The position numbers and the translations under genes were made by a program. Below, piece after piece: positions 28,642-36,924 of a stretch of 64,000 bases of DNA. Source of the stretch: Streptomyces sp. 130 (GTDB lineage: Bacteria > Actinomycetota > Actinomycetes > Streptomycetales > Streptomycetaceae). The stretch spans positions 1 through 64,000 of the forward strand of contig NZ_VJNO01000030.1 of the NCBI RefSeq assembly GCF_007096885.1. Direction: 5' to 3'. The notes beneath the pieces were generated by a model. The model had not been told where the DNA came from. It was given only the letters and a program-made list of their open reading frames with translations, and made no database searches. The first letter of the stretch is position 1, and every line of letters begins with the position of its first letter.

Positions 28642-30231
28642 GTGGCCAGGCGACCACTCCCCCGCATTCTGAGCAGCGGCAGCGCTTCGATCACTCGCAG
28701 TCGAGAGTTCGCGCGCACGGCCGCCGACAGCGCCACCGATGTGCTTCATCCGCTGATCACGCTCACACGTGGTCTGCGGCTGCTGGCCGGCGCAGGACGG
28801 CAGAGGTGGGCCGCGACGCCCAAGGACCGGCGTGGACCCACGCTGTTCCTCGTCGCGGCCTGCGTACTCGTGGTCGCGCTCATCCCGTACGGGCCGCTGC
28901 TGGCCCTCGTCACGGTGATGGGCGCAGCCGCGTGGAAGGGACGGGACCGCACCCCCGTCAGGACCGGCCCGGACGAGGCGGAGACCGCCCGGCTGCGGGC
29001 CCTGTACGAGGCCCTCGTGCCGTACTTCGCGACGGCCGACGACCCCAGCCCGCTGTACAGCCACGGCGGCGAGTGGGAGAAGGCCTTCAGCGGCTACGAG
29101 TTCGACGGCGACGGCCGCGTCTCGCGCCTCCAGGTCGCCTATCCGGCGTACTTCACCGACAGCGAGCCCGAGTCCCGGGCCCGGATCGAACAGCTGCTGC
29201 ACGCCAAGTCGGGGCGTGGCCGGGAGTACCGGTTCAGCTGGGACGAGGAGGGCAACCGGCTCGGGATGAGCGTCCTCGACGCCCTGCCGACCTCGCTCAC
29301 CGCCCAGCGCTTCGTCACCGCCCCCGGGGAGACCGTCCTCGGCTTCACGGACGAGGACGCCGTCCGGCGCACCCTCCCGGTGAGCGACGACGCCGGCACC
29401 CGGGACGCGCCCGGCGTCGTCTGGCGCACCGGCCCCCGCTCCACCGAACCGCACCTGCTCGTCGCCGGGCAGCCCGGCAGCGGCACCACCACCCTGCTGC
29501 GGTCCATCGCCCTCCAGGCGCTCCAGCAGGGCGACATCCTCATCGTGGAGGGCAGCGGGACCGGCGAGTACGCCTGCTTCACCGGGCGCGAGGGCGTCCT
29601 GGCCGTCGAGTGCGGCCCCGCCGGCGCGCTCTCCACCCTGGAGTGGGCGGCCAACGAGACGGAGCGCCGGCTGATCGAGGCGAACCGCGCCCGGCAGGCC
29701 GGGGACCCGGTCCCCGAGGACCTGACGCGCCCGCTCTGGATTCTGCTGGACCGGCCGAGCGCGCTCGCCCGGCCGGCCGGCGACGGGACGCCCGACGCGC
29801 GTGAACTGCTCCAGATCCCGCTGCGGCACGGCCGCGCCGCGGGCGTCGTCGTGGTGCTGGCCGAGGCGTTCGACCACCTCGACGGCCTCGGCGACACCGT
29901 CCGGACCCACACCAGGGCCCGGGTGGTGCTCGGCGACTGCACGGCCGGGCAGATCGAGTCGGTGCTCGGCACCGGACCGCACACCACCCCGCCGCCGGAT
30001 GTGCCGGCCGGCCGCGGCTACGCCCGGTTCGGCGCCGGTCCGGTCCTGCGCATCCAGGTCCCGGCCACCCCCGACCCGTACGACGACGCCACCAGCGAGG
30101 CGCAGCGCGCGGCGGTGCTGAGCCTGCTGCCGGAGCGGCGCACCGCGGTGGAGGCGGGGGCACCGCAGCCGGCGCCGGTGGAGGCGGTGGCGGCGCCGGC
30201 CGGGCTGGAGGCCGTGGCCGTCGGCGACTGA
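28642..30231 (+). CDS. sffA: SffA, FtsK/SpoIIIE-like septal protein with degenerate nucleotide site
   Basis: Membrane-anchored FtsK/SpoIIIE-like protein of 529 residues, operon partner of smeA and expected to act at sporulation septa in DNA handling. A pair of membrane spans lies at about 66-96, followed by a linker and an FtsK-type P-loop domain from about 260. The Walker A position reads AGQPGSGTTTLLRS (276-288): the lysine expected after GSG is Thr282. The Walker B position reads LWILLDRPSAL, with Asp370 followed by Arg instead of Glu. The ATPase site therefore looks non-canonical. No gamma domain is recognisable at the C-terminus, which is Ala/Pro-rich. Confidence 0.82.
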   Translation: MARRPLPRILSSGSASITRSREFARTAADSATDVLHPLITLTRGLRLLAGAGRQRWAATPKDRRGPTLFLVAACVLVVALIPYGPLLALVTVMGAAAWKGRDRTPVRTGPDEAETARLRALYEALVPYFATADDPSPLYSHGGEWEKAFSGYEFDGDGRVSRLQVAYPAYFTDSEPESRARIEQLLHAKSGRGREYRFSWDEEGNRLGMSVLDALPTSLTAQRFVTAPGETVLGFTDEDAVRRTLPVSDDAGTRDAPGVVWRTGPRSTEPHLLVAGQPGSGTTTLLRSIALQALQQGDILIVEGSGTGEYACFTGREGVLAVECGPAGALSTLEWAANETERRLIEANRARQAGDPVPEDLTRPLWILLDRPSALARPAGDGTPDARELLQIPLRHGRAAGVVVVLAEAFDHLDGLGDTVRTHTRARVVLGDCTAGQIESVLGTGPHTTPPPDVPAGRGYARFGAGPVLRIQVPATPDPYDDATSEAQRAAVLSLLPERRTAVEAGAPQPAPVEAVAAPAGLEAVAVGD

Positions 30232-30250
30232 ACGCGTGGCGGCGGCAGAG

Positions 30251-30277
30251 GCGGGCCCGGCAGCGCGCCGGGCCCGC
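30251..30277. terminator. Bidirectional hairpin between sffA and the MocR gene
   Basis: GCGGGCCCGGC (30251-30261) pairs perfectly with GCCGGGCCCGC (30267-30277) over an 11-bp stem with a 5-base loop. It lies between two convergent stop codons, at 30231 and 30302. Confidence 0.8.
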
Positions 30278-30301
30278 TCGGGTGCCGGGCCCCCGCGCCG
30301 T

Positions 30302-31801
30302 TCACGCCACGAAGGTGCGCGGCGCCTCCGAGCCCGCCCCCGCGCCCGCGCCGACCAGCCGCGCGGCCCGGGCCAGCCGCTGGGCCGCCTCGTCCGCGAC
30401 CGGGCCGCCGACCGTGAACGGCAGCCGTACGTAGCCCTCGAAGGCGCCGTCCACCCCGAAGCGGGGCCCGGACGGCACGCGCACCCCGACACCTTCCCCG
30501 GCGACCGCGAGCCGGGAGCCGGAGAGGCCGCCGGTGCGCACCCAGAGCGTGAGCCCGCCGCCGGGCACGGAGAACTCCCACTCCGGCAGCTCCCGGCGCA
30601 CGGCGGCGACGAGCGCGTCGCGGTTCTCCCGGGCCTGTTCCCGCCGCAGCCGCACGGCCTCCTCCCAGCCGCCGGTGCGCATCAGCCAGTTCACCGCGAG
30701 CTGTTCGAGGACGGGGGTGCCCATGTCGGCGTACGCGCGGGCGGCCACCAGACTGCGGATCACGTCGGGCGCCGCCCGCACCCAGCCGATCCGCATACCG
30801 GCCCAGAACGCCTTGCTGGCCGAGCCCACGGTCAGGACCGTGCTGCCGGCCGGGTCGAACGCGCAGACCGGGCGCGGCATCACCACGTCCTCGTCGAGGT
30901 GCAGTTCCCGCATCGTCTCGTCGACCACCAGGACCGTGCCGGCCGAGCGGGCGGCGTCCACCAGCGCGCGGCGGCGCCCCTCGTCGGCCAGCGCCCCGGT
31001 CGGGTTGTGGAAGTCCGCGACGACGTATCCCAGCCGGGGCGCGGCGTCCCGCAGGACCTGGCGCCACCGGTTCAGGTCCCAGCCGCCGAGCCCCTCCTCC
31101 ATGGCCACCGGCACCAGCCGGGCGCCCGCCTCGCGCATCAGCTGGAGGATGTTGGCGTAGCTCGGGGACTCCACCGCGATGCGTTCGCCGCGTCCGGCGA
31201 AGAGGTGGCAGATGGCGTCGATGGCGCCCATCGCGCCGGTGGTGACCATGATCTGCTCGGGCATGGTCGGGATGCCGTCGGCGGTGTAGCGGTCGGCGAT
31301 CATCCGGCGGAGCGCGGGCAGCCCGGCGGGGTAGTCGCCGTGCGTGTGGGCGTACGGGGGCAGCTCCTCCAGGGCGCCCTGGACGGCCTTGGTCAGCCAG
31401 GGCTCGGGGGCCGGCAGCGAGGCGCAGCCCAGGTCGATCATGGAGCCCAGGGCCTCGGGCGGCAGGGGTTCCAGGCCCCGGGCGGGCAGCGGGTTGCCCG
31501 CCGGGACCGCCGTCCAGCTGCCCGCGCCGCGCCGGGACTCCAGGAAGCCCTCGGACCGCAGCGCCTCGTAGGCGGCGGCGACCGTGGTGCGGCTGACGGC
31601 GAGGGCGAGGGCGAGCTCGCGTTCGGCGGGGAGGCGGGCGGCGACCGCGACCCGGCCCTCCAGGACGAGCAGCCGGATGCCGTCGGCGAGGGCGCGGTAG
31701 GCGGGCGGGCGGCGGGTGCCCGGGCCGGCCGGCCGGCGCTGCTGGGCCTGGAGCTGCCGGGCCAGCTGGGCCGCGCCGACCGCCGAAGTCCACTGCGCCA
31801 T
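30302..31801 (-). CDS. MocR-type regulator: GntR wHTH fused to aminotransferase-like domain (YczR-like)
   Basis: 499-residue transcription factor of the MocR/GntR class. The N-terminal winged helix (about 30-100: ALADGIRLLVLEG, LPAERELALALAVSRTTVAAAYEALRSEGFL) joins a fold-type I aminotransferase domain (about 120-490). The PLP site is present: ADFHNPTGAL, VVDETMRELHLDE and the lysine in GSASKAFWAGMRIGW. It is divergent from a YczE/YitT-family membrane gene, the arrangement described for the YczR subgroup, and probably controls that gene and itself. Confidence 0.87.
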   Translation of the reverse strand: MAQWTSAVGAAQLARQLQAQQRRPAGPGTRRPPAYRALADGIRLLVLEGRVAVAARLPAERELALALAVSRTTVAAAYEALRSEGFLESRRGAGSWTAVPAGNPLPARGLEPLPPEALGSMIDLGCASLPAPEPWLTKAVQGALEELPPYAHTHGDYPAGLPALRRMIADRYTADGIPTMPEQIMVTTGAMGAIDAICHLFAGRGERIAVESPSYANILQLMREAGARLVPVAMEEGLGGWDLNRWRQVLRDAAPRLGYVVADFHNPTGALADEGRRRALVDAARSAGTVLVVDETMRELHLDEDVVMPRPVCAFDPAGSTVLTVGSASKAFWAGMRIGWVRAAPDVIRSLVAARAYADMGTPVLEQLAVNWLMRTGGWEEAVRLRREQARENRDALVAAVRRELPEWEFSVPGGGLTLWVRTGGLSGSRLAVAGEGVGVRVPSGPRFGVDGAFEGYVRLPFTVGGPVADEAAQRLARAARLVGAGAGAGSEAPRTFVA

Positions 31802-31903
31802 GAAAATCAGTCCACCTTCCTCGGATTGGCCATGGTTGGCGGCCGATCCCCTGCCACAGGGTGACACGGAGCGGTCCAACACCACCACCTCAGGGGGCAC
31901 CCC
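31802..31903. promoter_or_regulatory. Divergent MocR-yczE promoter region with TTGGC repeats
   Basis: The 102-bp gap contains a direct repeat, TTGGCCATGG then TTGGCGGCC (about 31826-31845), and a GGTCCAA block near 31873 that is nearly the inverse of TTGGCC. MocR regulators of this type usually bind repeated sites in such divergent gaps, so these are candidate operators. No exact consensus was available to me. Confidence 0.4.
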
Positions 31904-32545
31904 TTGTCCAAGACCCTCACGCGCCGGCTGGTCCAGCTGTACGCGGGTCTCGCGCTGTACGGGGCGAGCTCGGCCCTGCTGGTCGTCGCCGGCCTCGGCC
32001 TGGAGCCGTGGGGAGTGCTGCACCAGGGCCTCGCCGAGCGCACCGGGATCAGCATCGGCGTGGTCTCGATCATCGTCGGCGCGATCGTGCTGCTGCTGTG
32101 GATTCCGCTGCGGCAGCGGCCGGGGCTGGGCACGGTGTCCAACGTGTTCGCCGTGGGCATCGCGATGGACGGCACGCTCGCCGTGGTCCCCGAGGCGCAC
32201 GGCCCGGTGGCACGGGCCGGGCTGATGGCGGCGGGGATCGTGCTGAACGGCGTGGCGACGGGGCTCTACATCAGCGCCCGGTTCGGCCCGGGGCCCCGGG
32301 ACGGCCTGATGACCGGGCTGCACGGGCGGACCGGCTGGTCGATCCGGCTGGTGCGCACGGCGATCGAGATCGCCGTCGTGGTCACCGGGTTCCTGCTGGG
32401 CGGTTCCCTCGGCGCGGGCACGGTCCTGTACGCCCTGGCCATCGGTCCGCTGGCCCAGGTCTTCCTGCGGGTCTTCGCGATCCCCGGGGAAGGGGCCCCC
32501 GCGGCCGGGACGTCCGCGTCCCGGCGGTCCATACTGCGGCGGTGA
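31904..32545 (+). CDS. YczE/YitT-family membrane protein
   Basis: A 213-residue integral membrane protein with five predicted spans. It starts with TTG at 31904, which has AGGGGG at 6-7 bases. Family features are the early YAGLALYGASSALLVVAGLGLEPWGVLHQGL motif and a central GLYISARFGPGPRDGLMTGLHGRTGWSIRLVRTAIE stretch. Substrate is unknown; related proteins have been linked to export. It is controlled, by context, by the divergent MocR regulator. Its TGA overlaps the GTG of the next gene by four bases (GTGA), so the two are coupled. Confidence 0.85.
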   Translation: MSKTLTRRLVQLYAGLALYGASSALLVVAGLGLEPWGVLHQGLAERTGISIGVVSIIVGAIVLLLWIPLRQRPGLGTVSNVFAVGIAMDGTLAVVPEAHGPVARAGLMAAGIVLNGVATGLYISARFGPGPRDGLMTGLHGRTGWSIRLVRTAIEIAVVVTGFLLGGSLGAGTVLYALAIGPLAQVFLRVFAIPGEGAPAAGTSASRRSILRR

Positions 32546-33306
32546 CTTCCGAACGCCACCCCTATCTGGACCATCCCGCTCCGCTCGCGTTCGCCCACCG
32601 GGGCGGGGCGGCGGACGGCACCGAGAACACGACGGCCGCCTTCCGCCGCGCCGCCGACGCCGGGTACCGCTACTTCGAGACCGATGTGCACGCGTCGGCG
32701 GACGGCCGGCTCATCGCCTTCCACGACGCCACGCTGGACCGGGTGACGGACGCCCGGGGCCGCCTGGCGGAGCTGCCGTGGAGCGAGATACGCCGGGCCC
32801 GGGTCGCCGGGCGCGAGCCGCTGCCGCTCTTCGAGGAGCTGCTGGAGACGTTCCCCGAGGCCCGGTGGAACGTGGACGTCAAGGCGGAGGCCGCACTCGG
32901 ACCGCTCCTGGAGCTGATCCGGGCGACGGGCGCCTGGGACCGGGTGTGCGTCGGCTCGTTCTCCGAGGCCCGGGTCGCCAGGGCGCACCGGCTGGCCGGC
33001 CCGCGCCTGGCGACCTCGTACGGCGTGCGCGGGGTGCTCGGCCTGCGGCTGCGCTCGTACGGCATCCCGGCCGCGCTGCGCGCCGGAGCGGTGTGCGCGC
33101 AGGTGCCGGAGAGCCGGAACGGCATCAGGGTCGTCGACCGCCGCTTCGTGCGCGAGGCCCACGCGCGGGGGCTCCAGGTGCATGTGTGGACGGTGAACGA
33201 ACCGGAGCGGATGGCCGCTCTGCTGGACCTCGGGGTGGATGGCATCATGACCGATCACATCGAGACGCTGCGCACGGTGCTGAGCGAGCGGGGGGCCTGG
33301 GCCTGA
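32542..33306 (+). CDS. Glycerophosphodiester phosphodiesterase
   Basis: Hydrolyses glycerophosphodiesters to glycerol-3-phosphate and an alcohol. The 254 residues form a GDPD TIM barrel: HRGGAADGTENTTAAFRRA (catalytic His), YRYFETDVHASADGRLIAFHDATLDRVTD (metal Glu and Asp, second His), WNVDVKAE (metal-binding region) and HVWTVNEPERM near the end. There is no signal peptide, so it should act in the cytoplasm. The GTG start at 32542 overlaps the upstream stop. Confidence 0.92.
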   Translation: MTSERHPYLDHPAPLAFAHRGGAADGTENTTAAFRRAADAGYRYFETDVHASADGRLIAFHDATLDRVTDARGRLAELPWSEIRRARVAGREPLPLFEELLETFPEARWNVDVKAEAALGPLLELIRATGAWDRVCVGSFSEARVARAHRLAGPRLATSYGVRGVLGLRLRSYGIPAALRAGAVCAQVPESRNGIRVVDRRFVREAHARGLQVHVWTVNEPERMAALLDLGVDGIMTDHIETLRTVLSERGAWA

Positions 33307-33357
33307 CCCGCCACCGGCCGGACGGGCGTCTTCACGGGGAGATTTCCAGGGGGCGCC

Positions 33358-34725
33358 ATGACGGCCGGGACCACAGACACCGCCGGGCCGGCCGAGGACG
33401 CGGCCGGGCCGGCCGCGCGGCGCAGGGAGCAGCGCGGCTGGTATTTCTACGACTTCGCGTGCTCCGTCTACTCGACGAGCGTCGTCACGGTCTTCCTCGG
33501 CCCGTATCTGACCTCGGTCGCCAAGGCCGCCGCGGACCCCGACGGCTTCGTCCACCCGCTCGGCATCCCGGTGCGCGCCGGATCGCTGTTCGCGTACGCG
33601 GTGTCGGCCTCGCTCGTGCTGGCGATCGTCCTGATGCCCGTGGTGGGCGCGGCGGCCGACCGTCCGGGCCGCAAGACGCCGCTCCTCGCGGCGACGGCGT
33701 ACCCCGGCGCCGCGGCGACGACCGCCATGTTCTTCCTGGACGGGCACCGCTATCTGCTCGGCGCCTTCCTGCTCATCGTGGCGAACGCCGCCACGGCGGT
33801 CGCGATGATGGTCTACAACTCCTACCTGCCGCAGATCGCGGAGCCCGGGGAGCGCGACGACGTCTCCTCGCGGGGGTGGGCCTTCGGCTACACCTCCGGG
33901 GCGCTGGTCCTCGTGCTGAATCTGGTCCTGTACTCGGGCCACGACTCCTTCGGGCTCTCCGAGTCCGAGGCGGTACGGATCTGCCTGGCGTCGGCGGGCG
34001 TGTGGTGGGGCGTCTTCACCGTCATCCCGCTGCGCCGGCTGCGCGACCGCCGGGTGGCGCCGGGCGTCCGGGGTGCCGCGCCGGGCTCGGGGTGGCGGCA
34101 GCTGCGGGCGACGCTGGCGGACATGCGGCGCCATCCGCTGACCCTGTCCTTCCTGCTCGCCTACCTCGTCTACAACGACGGCGTGCAGACCGTGATCTCG
34201 CAGGCTTCGGTGTACGGCTCCGAGGAGCTGGGCCTCGGCCAGTCGACGCTGATCACGGCCGTGCTGCTGGTGCAGGTGCTCGCGGTGGCCGGGGCGCTGG
34301 CGATGGGCCGCACGGCGCGGGTGTACGGCGCGAAGCGCACGATCCTGGGCTCGCTGGCGGTGTGGACGCTGATCCTGGTCGCCGGGTACTTCCTGCCGGC
34401 CGGGTCGCCCGTCTTCTTCTATGTGCTGGCGGCGGCGATCGGCCTGGTGCTGGGCGGCAGCCAGGCGCTGTCGCGCTCCCTGTTCTCGCACCTGGTGCCG
34501 CGCGGCAAGGAGGCCGAGTACTTCTCGGCGTACGAGATGAGCGACCGCGGCCTGAGCTGGCTGGGGCCCCTGGTGTTCGGTCTCGCCTACCAGCTGACCG
34601 GCAGCTACCGGGACGCGATCATCTCGCTGGTGGTCTTCTTCGTCGTGGGTTCGGTGCTGCTCGCGCGCGTCCCGCTCAGGCGGGCGGTGGCTGCGGCGGG
34701 AAACCCCGTGCCCGAGCGGATTTAG
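33358..34725 (+). CDS. MFS transporter (UMF1/Atg22-like)
   Basis: 455-residue, 12-span major facilitator. The opening QRGWYFYDFACSVYSTSVVTVFLGPYL is typical of UMF1-family proteins. Other marks are the loop motif GAAADRPGRKTPLL (motif A-like), NSYLPQIAEPGERDDVSSRGWAFGYTSGAL, and YFSAYEMSDRGLSWLGPLVFGL in the C-terminal half. Substrate is not identifiable. It follows the phosphodiesterase gene by 51 bp on the same strand and may share its transcript. Confidence 0.88.
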   Translation: MTAGTTDTAGPAEDAAGPAARRREQRGWYFYDFACSVYSTSVVTVFLGPYLTSVAKAAADPDGFVHPLGIPVRAGSLFAYAVSASLVLAIVLMPVVGAAADRPGRKTPLLAATAYPGAAATTAMFFLDGHRYLLGAFLLIVANAATAVAMMVYNSYLPQIAEPGERDDVSSRGWAFGYTSGALVLVLNLVLYSGHDSFGLSESEAVRICLASAGVWWGVFTVIPLRRLRDRRVAPGVRGAAPGSGWRQLRATLADMRRHPLTLSFLLAYLVYNDGVQTVISQASVYGSEELGLGQSTLITAVLLVQVLAVAGALAMGRTARVYGAKRTILGSLAVWTLILVAGYFLPAGSPVFFYVLAAAIGLVLGGSQALSRSLFSHLVPRGKEAEYFSAYEMSDRGLSWLGPLVFGLAYQLTGSYRDAIISLVVFFVVGSVLLARVPLRRAVAAAGNPVPERI

Positions 34726-34912
34726 ACGTTGAAGTAAAAGGCCGGTAGTGTACGCCTTTGGCCTGCCCCGGGTGACCGTAACGGCGAGTGGAACTTGGCG
34801 AACCGTTGGGTGACAACTTCCGTCAAAGGTGACAAACCGGGTATGGGCGGGTACTTGAACCCTGGGAAACCTGAAAATCAGCGGTTCGACGGGCGACGCA
34901 TGACCGGCAACG

Positions 34913-34938
34913 GGAATCTTTGCCGCCGACCGGACGTT
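34913..34938 (+). promoter_or_regulatory. Sigma-R promoter of rbpA (GGAAT-N18-GTT)
   Basis: GGAAT at 34913-34917, an 18-base spacer and GTT at 34936-34938 match the sigma-R consensus exactly. It lies 62 bases upstream of the rbpA ATG. rbpA is a known sigma-R target in S. coelicolor, so thiol-oxidative stress should induce this gene. Confidence 0.85.
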
Positions 34939-34999
34939 GACCGATTGACGACGACAGCGACACCTGTCCTGTGGGCGACAAGCCCGGGAGGCACGATTC

Positions 35000-35374
35000 A
35001 TGAGTGAGCGAGCTCTCCGCGGCACGCGACTCGTGGTTACCAGCTACGAGACGGACCGCGGCATCGATCTGGCCCCGCGCCAGGCGGTGGAGTACGCATG
35101 CCAGAACGGACATCGATTCGAGATGCCGTTCTCGGTAGAGGCGGAAATTCCGCCGGAGTGGGAGTGCAAGGCGTGCGGCGCCCAGGCACTCCTGGTGGAC
35201 GGGGACGGCCCCGAGGAGAAGAAGGGCAAGCCCGCGCGTACGCACTGGGACATGCTCATGGAGCGGCGCACGCGGGAGGAGCTGGAGGAGGTGCTGGCCG
35301 AGCGGCTGGCCGTCCTGCGCTCCGGGGCGATGAACATCGCCGTGCATCCTCGGGACAGCAGGAAGTCCGCGTGA
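35000..35374 (+). CDS. rbpA: RNA polymerase-binding protein RbpA
   Basis: Binds RNA polymerase and principal sigma factors and stabilises the open complex. The 124-residue protein carries the family features: N-terminal tail ALRGTRLVVTSYETDRGIDLAPRQ, a core with CQNGHRF and CKACG (the zinc-site cysteines of the Streptomyces form), the basic linker KKGKPARTHWDMLMERR and the C-terminal sigma-interaction helices (EELEEVLAERLAVLR). GGGAGG precedes the ATG. A sigma-R-type promoter lies upstream. Confidence 0.97.
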   Translation: MSERALRGTRLVVTSYETDRGIDLAPRQAVEYACQNGHRFEMPFSVEAEIPPEWECKACGAQALLVDGDGPEEKKGKPARTHWDMLMERRTREELEEVLAERLAVLRSGAMNIAVHPRDSRKSA

Positions 35375-35398
35375 CCCGCTAGTACGGCTTTGCGACAG

Positions 35399-35437
35399 GC
35401 CGCGGGTCCGGTGCGCGATGCGTGCCGGGCCCGCGGC
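35399..35437. terminator. Bidirectional hairpin between rbpA and fxsA
   Basis: GCCGCGGGTCCGG (35399-35411) pairs with CCGGGCCCGCGGC (35425-35437) along 13 positions, with one G-T wobble and a 13-base loop. It starts 25 bases after the rbpA stop, between two convergent genes. Confidence 0.8.
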
Positions 35438-35510
35438 TTCGTCGTGTCGCGACGGCCCGTCCGGGCCGGGGGCCGGAGATGCCCTCGGTGGCCGGTCGGG
35501 CCCGAAAGGG

Positions 35511-36101
35511 TCACCGCGTCAGCGGGGGGCGGGGCTCGTCGTCCGGGCCCGGGCCGTCGCGGGGCGGCTCGTCGCGGATGACCTCGCCCTGGACGACCTT
35601 GCCGTCGGGGCGGTGGATGCGGGCCTGCTGGAAGGCGTCCGAGAAGCCGCCGGGGGCGGCCGTCCGCATGCGCCGGTCGAGCGAGCGCTCCGCGTAACGG
35701 CTGAGTGCCGTGCGCACCGGCGGGACCAGGAGCAGCAGCCCGGCCACGTCCGAGATCAGGCCGGGGATCATGATCAGCAGCCCGCCGAGCATCAGGAAGC
35801 CGTTGCCCCGGCCGCTCTCGGGGGCGGCCGGCGAGGAGCCGTCCGCGCCCGGCTGCCCCGGCATCCGCTGGAGCGTCTCGGTGAGATTGCGGAAGGCCCG
35901 GCGGCCCGCGCTCTTGATCACCGCGGCGCCGAGCACGATCCCGGCGGCCAGCAGGATCACGACGGCCAGCCCGCCCGCGGCGTCCGCCACCAGGATCAGC
36001 AGCCAGATCTCCAGCACCGCCCACGCGGCGACGGCGAGCGGTACGAAGGTCCGGGCGCGCGAGCGCCTTCGGGCGGTCGGGGGCGGGGTGCCGGTCGTCA
36101 T
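35511..36101 (-). CDS. fxsA: FxsA-family membrane protein
   Basis: The 196-residue protein has spans at about 19-40, 43-60 and 100-127. The FxsA pattern is visible as FVPLAVAAWAVLEIWLLILVAD, then ALKSAGRRAF-like (IKSAGRRAFRN) and GNGFLMLGGLLIMIPGLISDVAGLLLLVPPVR. In E. coli FxsA affects phage T7 exclusion by F; no role is known in actinomycetes. The C-terminal tail is Pro/Arg/Asp-rich and disordered. It lies downstream of the mannose synthase gene on the same strand, with 55 bp between them. Confidence 0.9.
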   Translation of the reverse strand: MTTGTPPPTARRRSRARTFVPLAVAAWAVLEIWLLILVADAAGGLAVVILLAAGIVLGAAVIKSAGRRAFRNLTETLQRMPGQPGADGSSPAAPESGRGNGFLMLGGLLIMIPGLISDVAGLLLLVPPVRTALSRYAERSLDRRMRTAAPGGFSDAFQQARIHRPDGKVVQGEVIRDEPPRDGPGPDDEPRPPLTR

Positions 36102-36156
36102 GCCACCAGTGTGCCTGGCCGCCCGTCCGTACGCCGTAAGGGGGTGACGGACGGGC

Positions 36157-36924
36157 TCAGGGGGTGCGGCGGCCGAGCGCCTTGTTCGTCCGGCTGGTGA
36201 CGCCCCAGGCGGTCACCCGCCACAGCGCCTCGACCAGGATGTCCTTGCTCATCTTGGAGTCGCCGACCTCGCGGTCCACGAAGGTGATCGGCACCTCGAC
36301 CACGTGGAAGCCGGCCTCGACCGCGCGGCGGGCCAGGTCGACCTGGAAGCAGTAGCCCTGCGAGGCGACCGCGTCGAGCCCGATGCCCTTCAGGGTCTCG
36401 GCGCGGAAGGCGCGGTAGCCGCCGGTGACGTCCCGGGTGCGCAGGCCCAGCATCAGGCGGGAGTACGTGCTGCCGCCGCGCGAGATGAACTCGCGGGACT
36501 TGGGCCAGTTCACCACCCGGCCGCCGGGCACCCAGCGGGAGCCCAGGACCAGGTCCGCGCCCTTGAGCGCGGTGAGCAGCCGGGGCAGCTCCTCGGGCTG
36601 GTGGGAGCCGTCGGCGTCCATCTCGACCAGGACGCCGTAGTCGTGGTCCATGCCCCAGCGGAAGCCGGCGAGATAGGCCGCGCCGAGCCCTTCCTTGCCC
36701 TTGCGGTGCAGGACGTGGACGTGGTCGTCGTCCGCCGCGAGCTCGTCGGCCAGCTTGCCGGTCCCGTCGGGGCTGTTGTCGTCGGCGACGAGGATGTGGG
36801 CCTCCGGCACGGCGGCGCGCACCCGGCTCACGATCGGCTTGATGTTCTCGGCCTCGTTGTAGGTCGGGATGATCACCAGGACACTGCCGAGCGGGCCGAA
36901 TCGCCGCTGACCGCCGTCGTTCAC
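36157..36924 (-). CDS. ppm1: Polyprenol monophosphomannose synthase (Ppm1 catalytic domain)
   Basis: GT2 glycosyltransferase moving mannose from GDP-mannose to polyprenyl phosphate, the donor for protein O-mannosylation and other extracytoplasmic mannosylation. The 255 residues cover the DPM1-like domain: VIIPTYNEAENI, VADDNSPDGTG, the DxD-type EMDADGSHQPEELP, LGSRWVPGG and TGGYRAFR. There is no fused Lnt-like membrane domain, as in Streptomyces where the two parts are separate genes. Starts with GTG at 36924, with GAGGGG upstream. Confidence 0.93.
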   Translation of the reverse strand: MNDGGQRRFGPLGSVLVIIPTYNEAENIKPIVSRVRAAVPEAHILVADDNSPDGTGKLADELAADDDHVHVLHRKGKEGLGAAYLAGFRWGMDHDYGVLVEMDADGSHQPEELPRLLTALKGADLVLGSRWVPGGRVVNWPKSREFISRGGSTYSRLMLGLRTRDVTGGYRAFRAETLKGIGLDAVASQGYCFQVDLARRAVEAGFHVVEVPITFVDREVGDSKMSKDILVEALWRVTAWGVTSRTNKALGRRTP

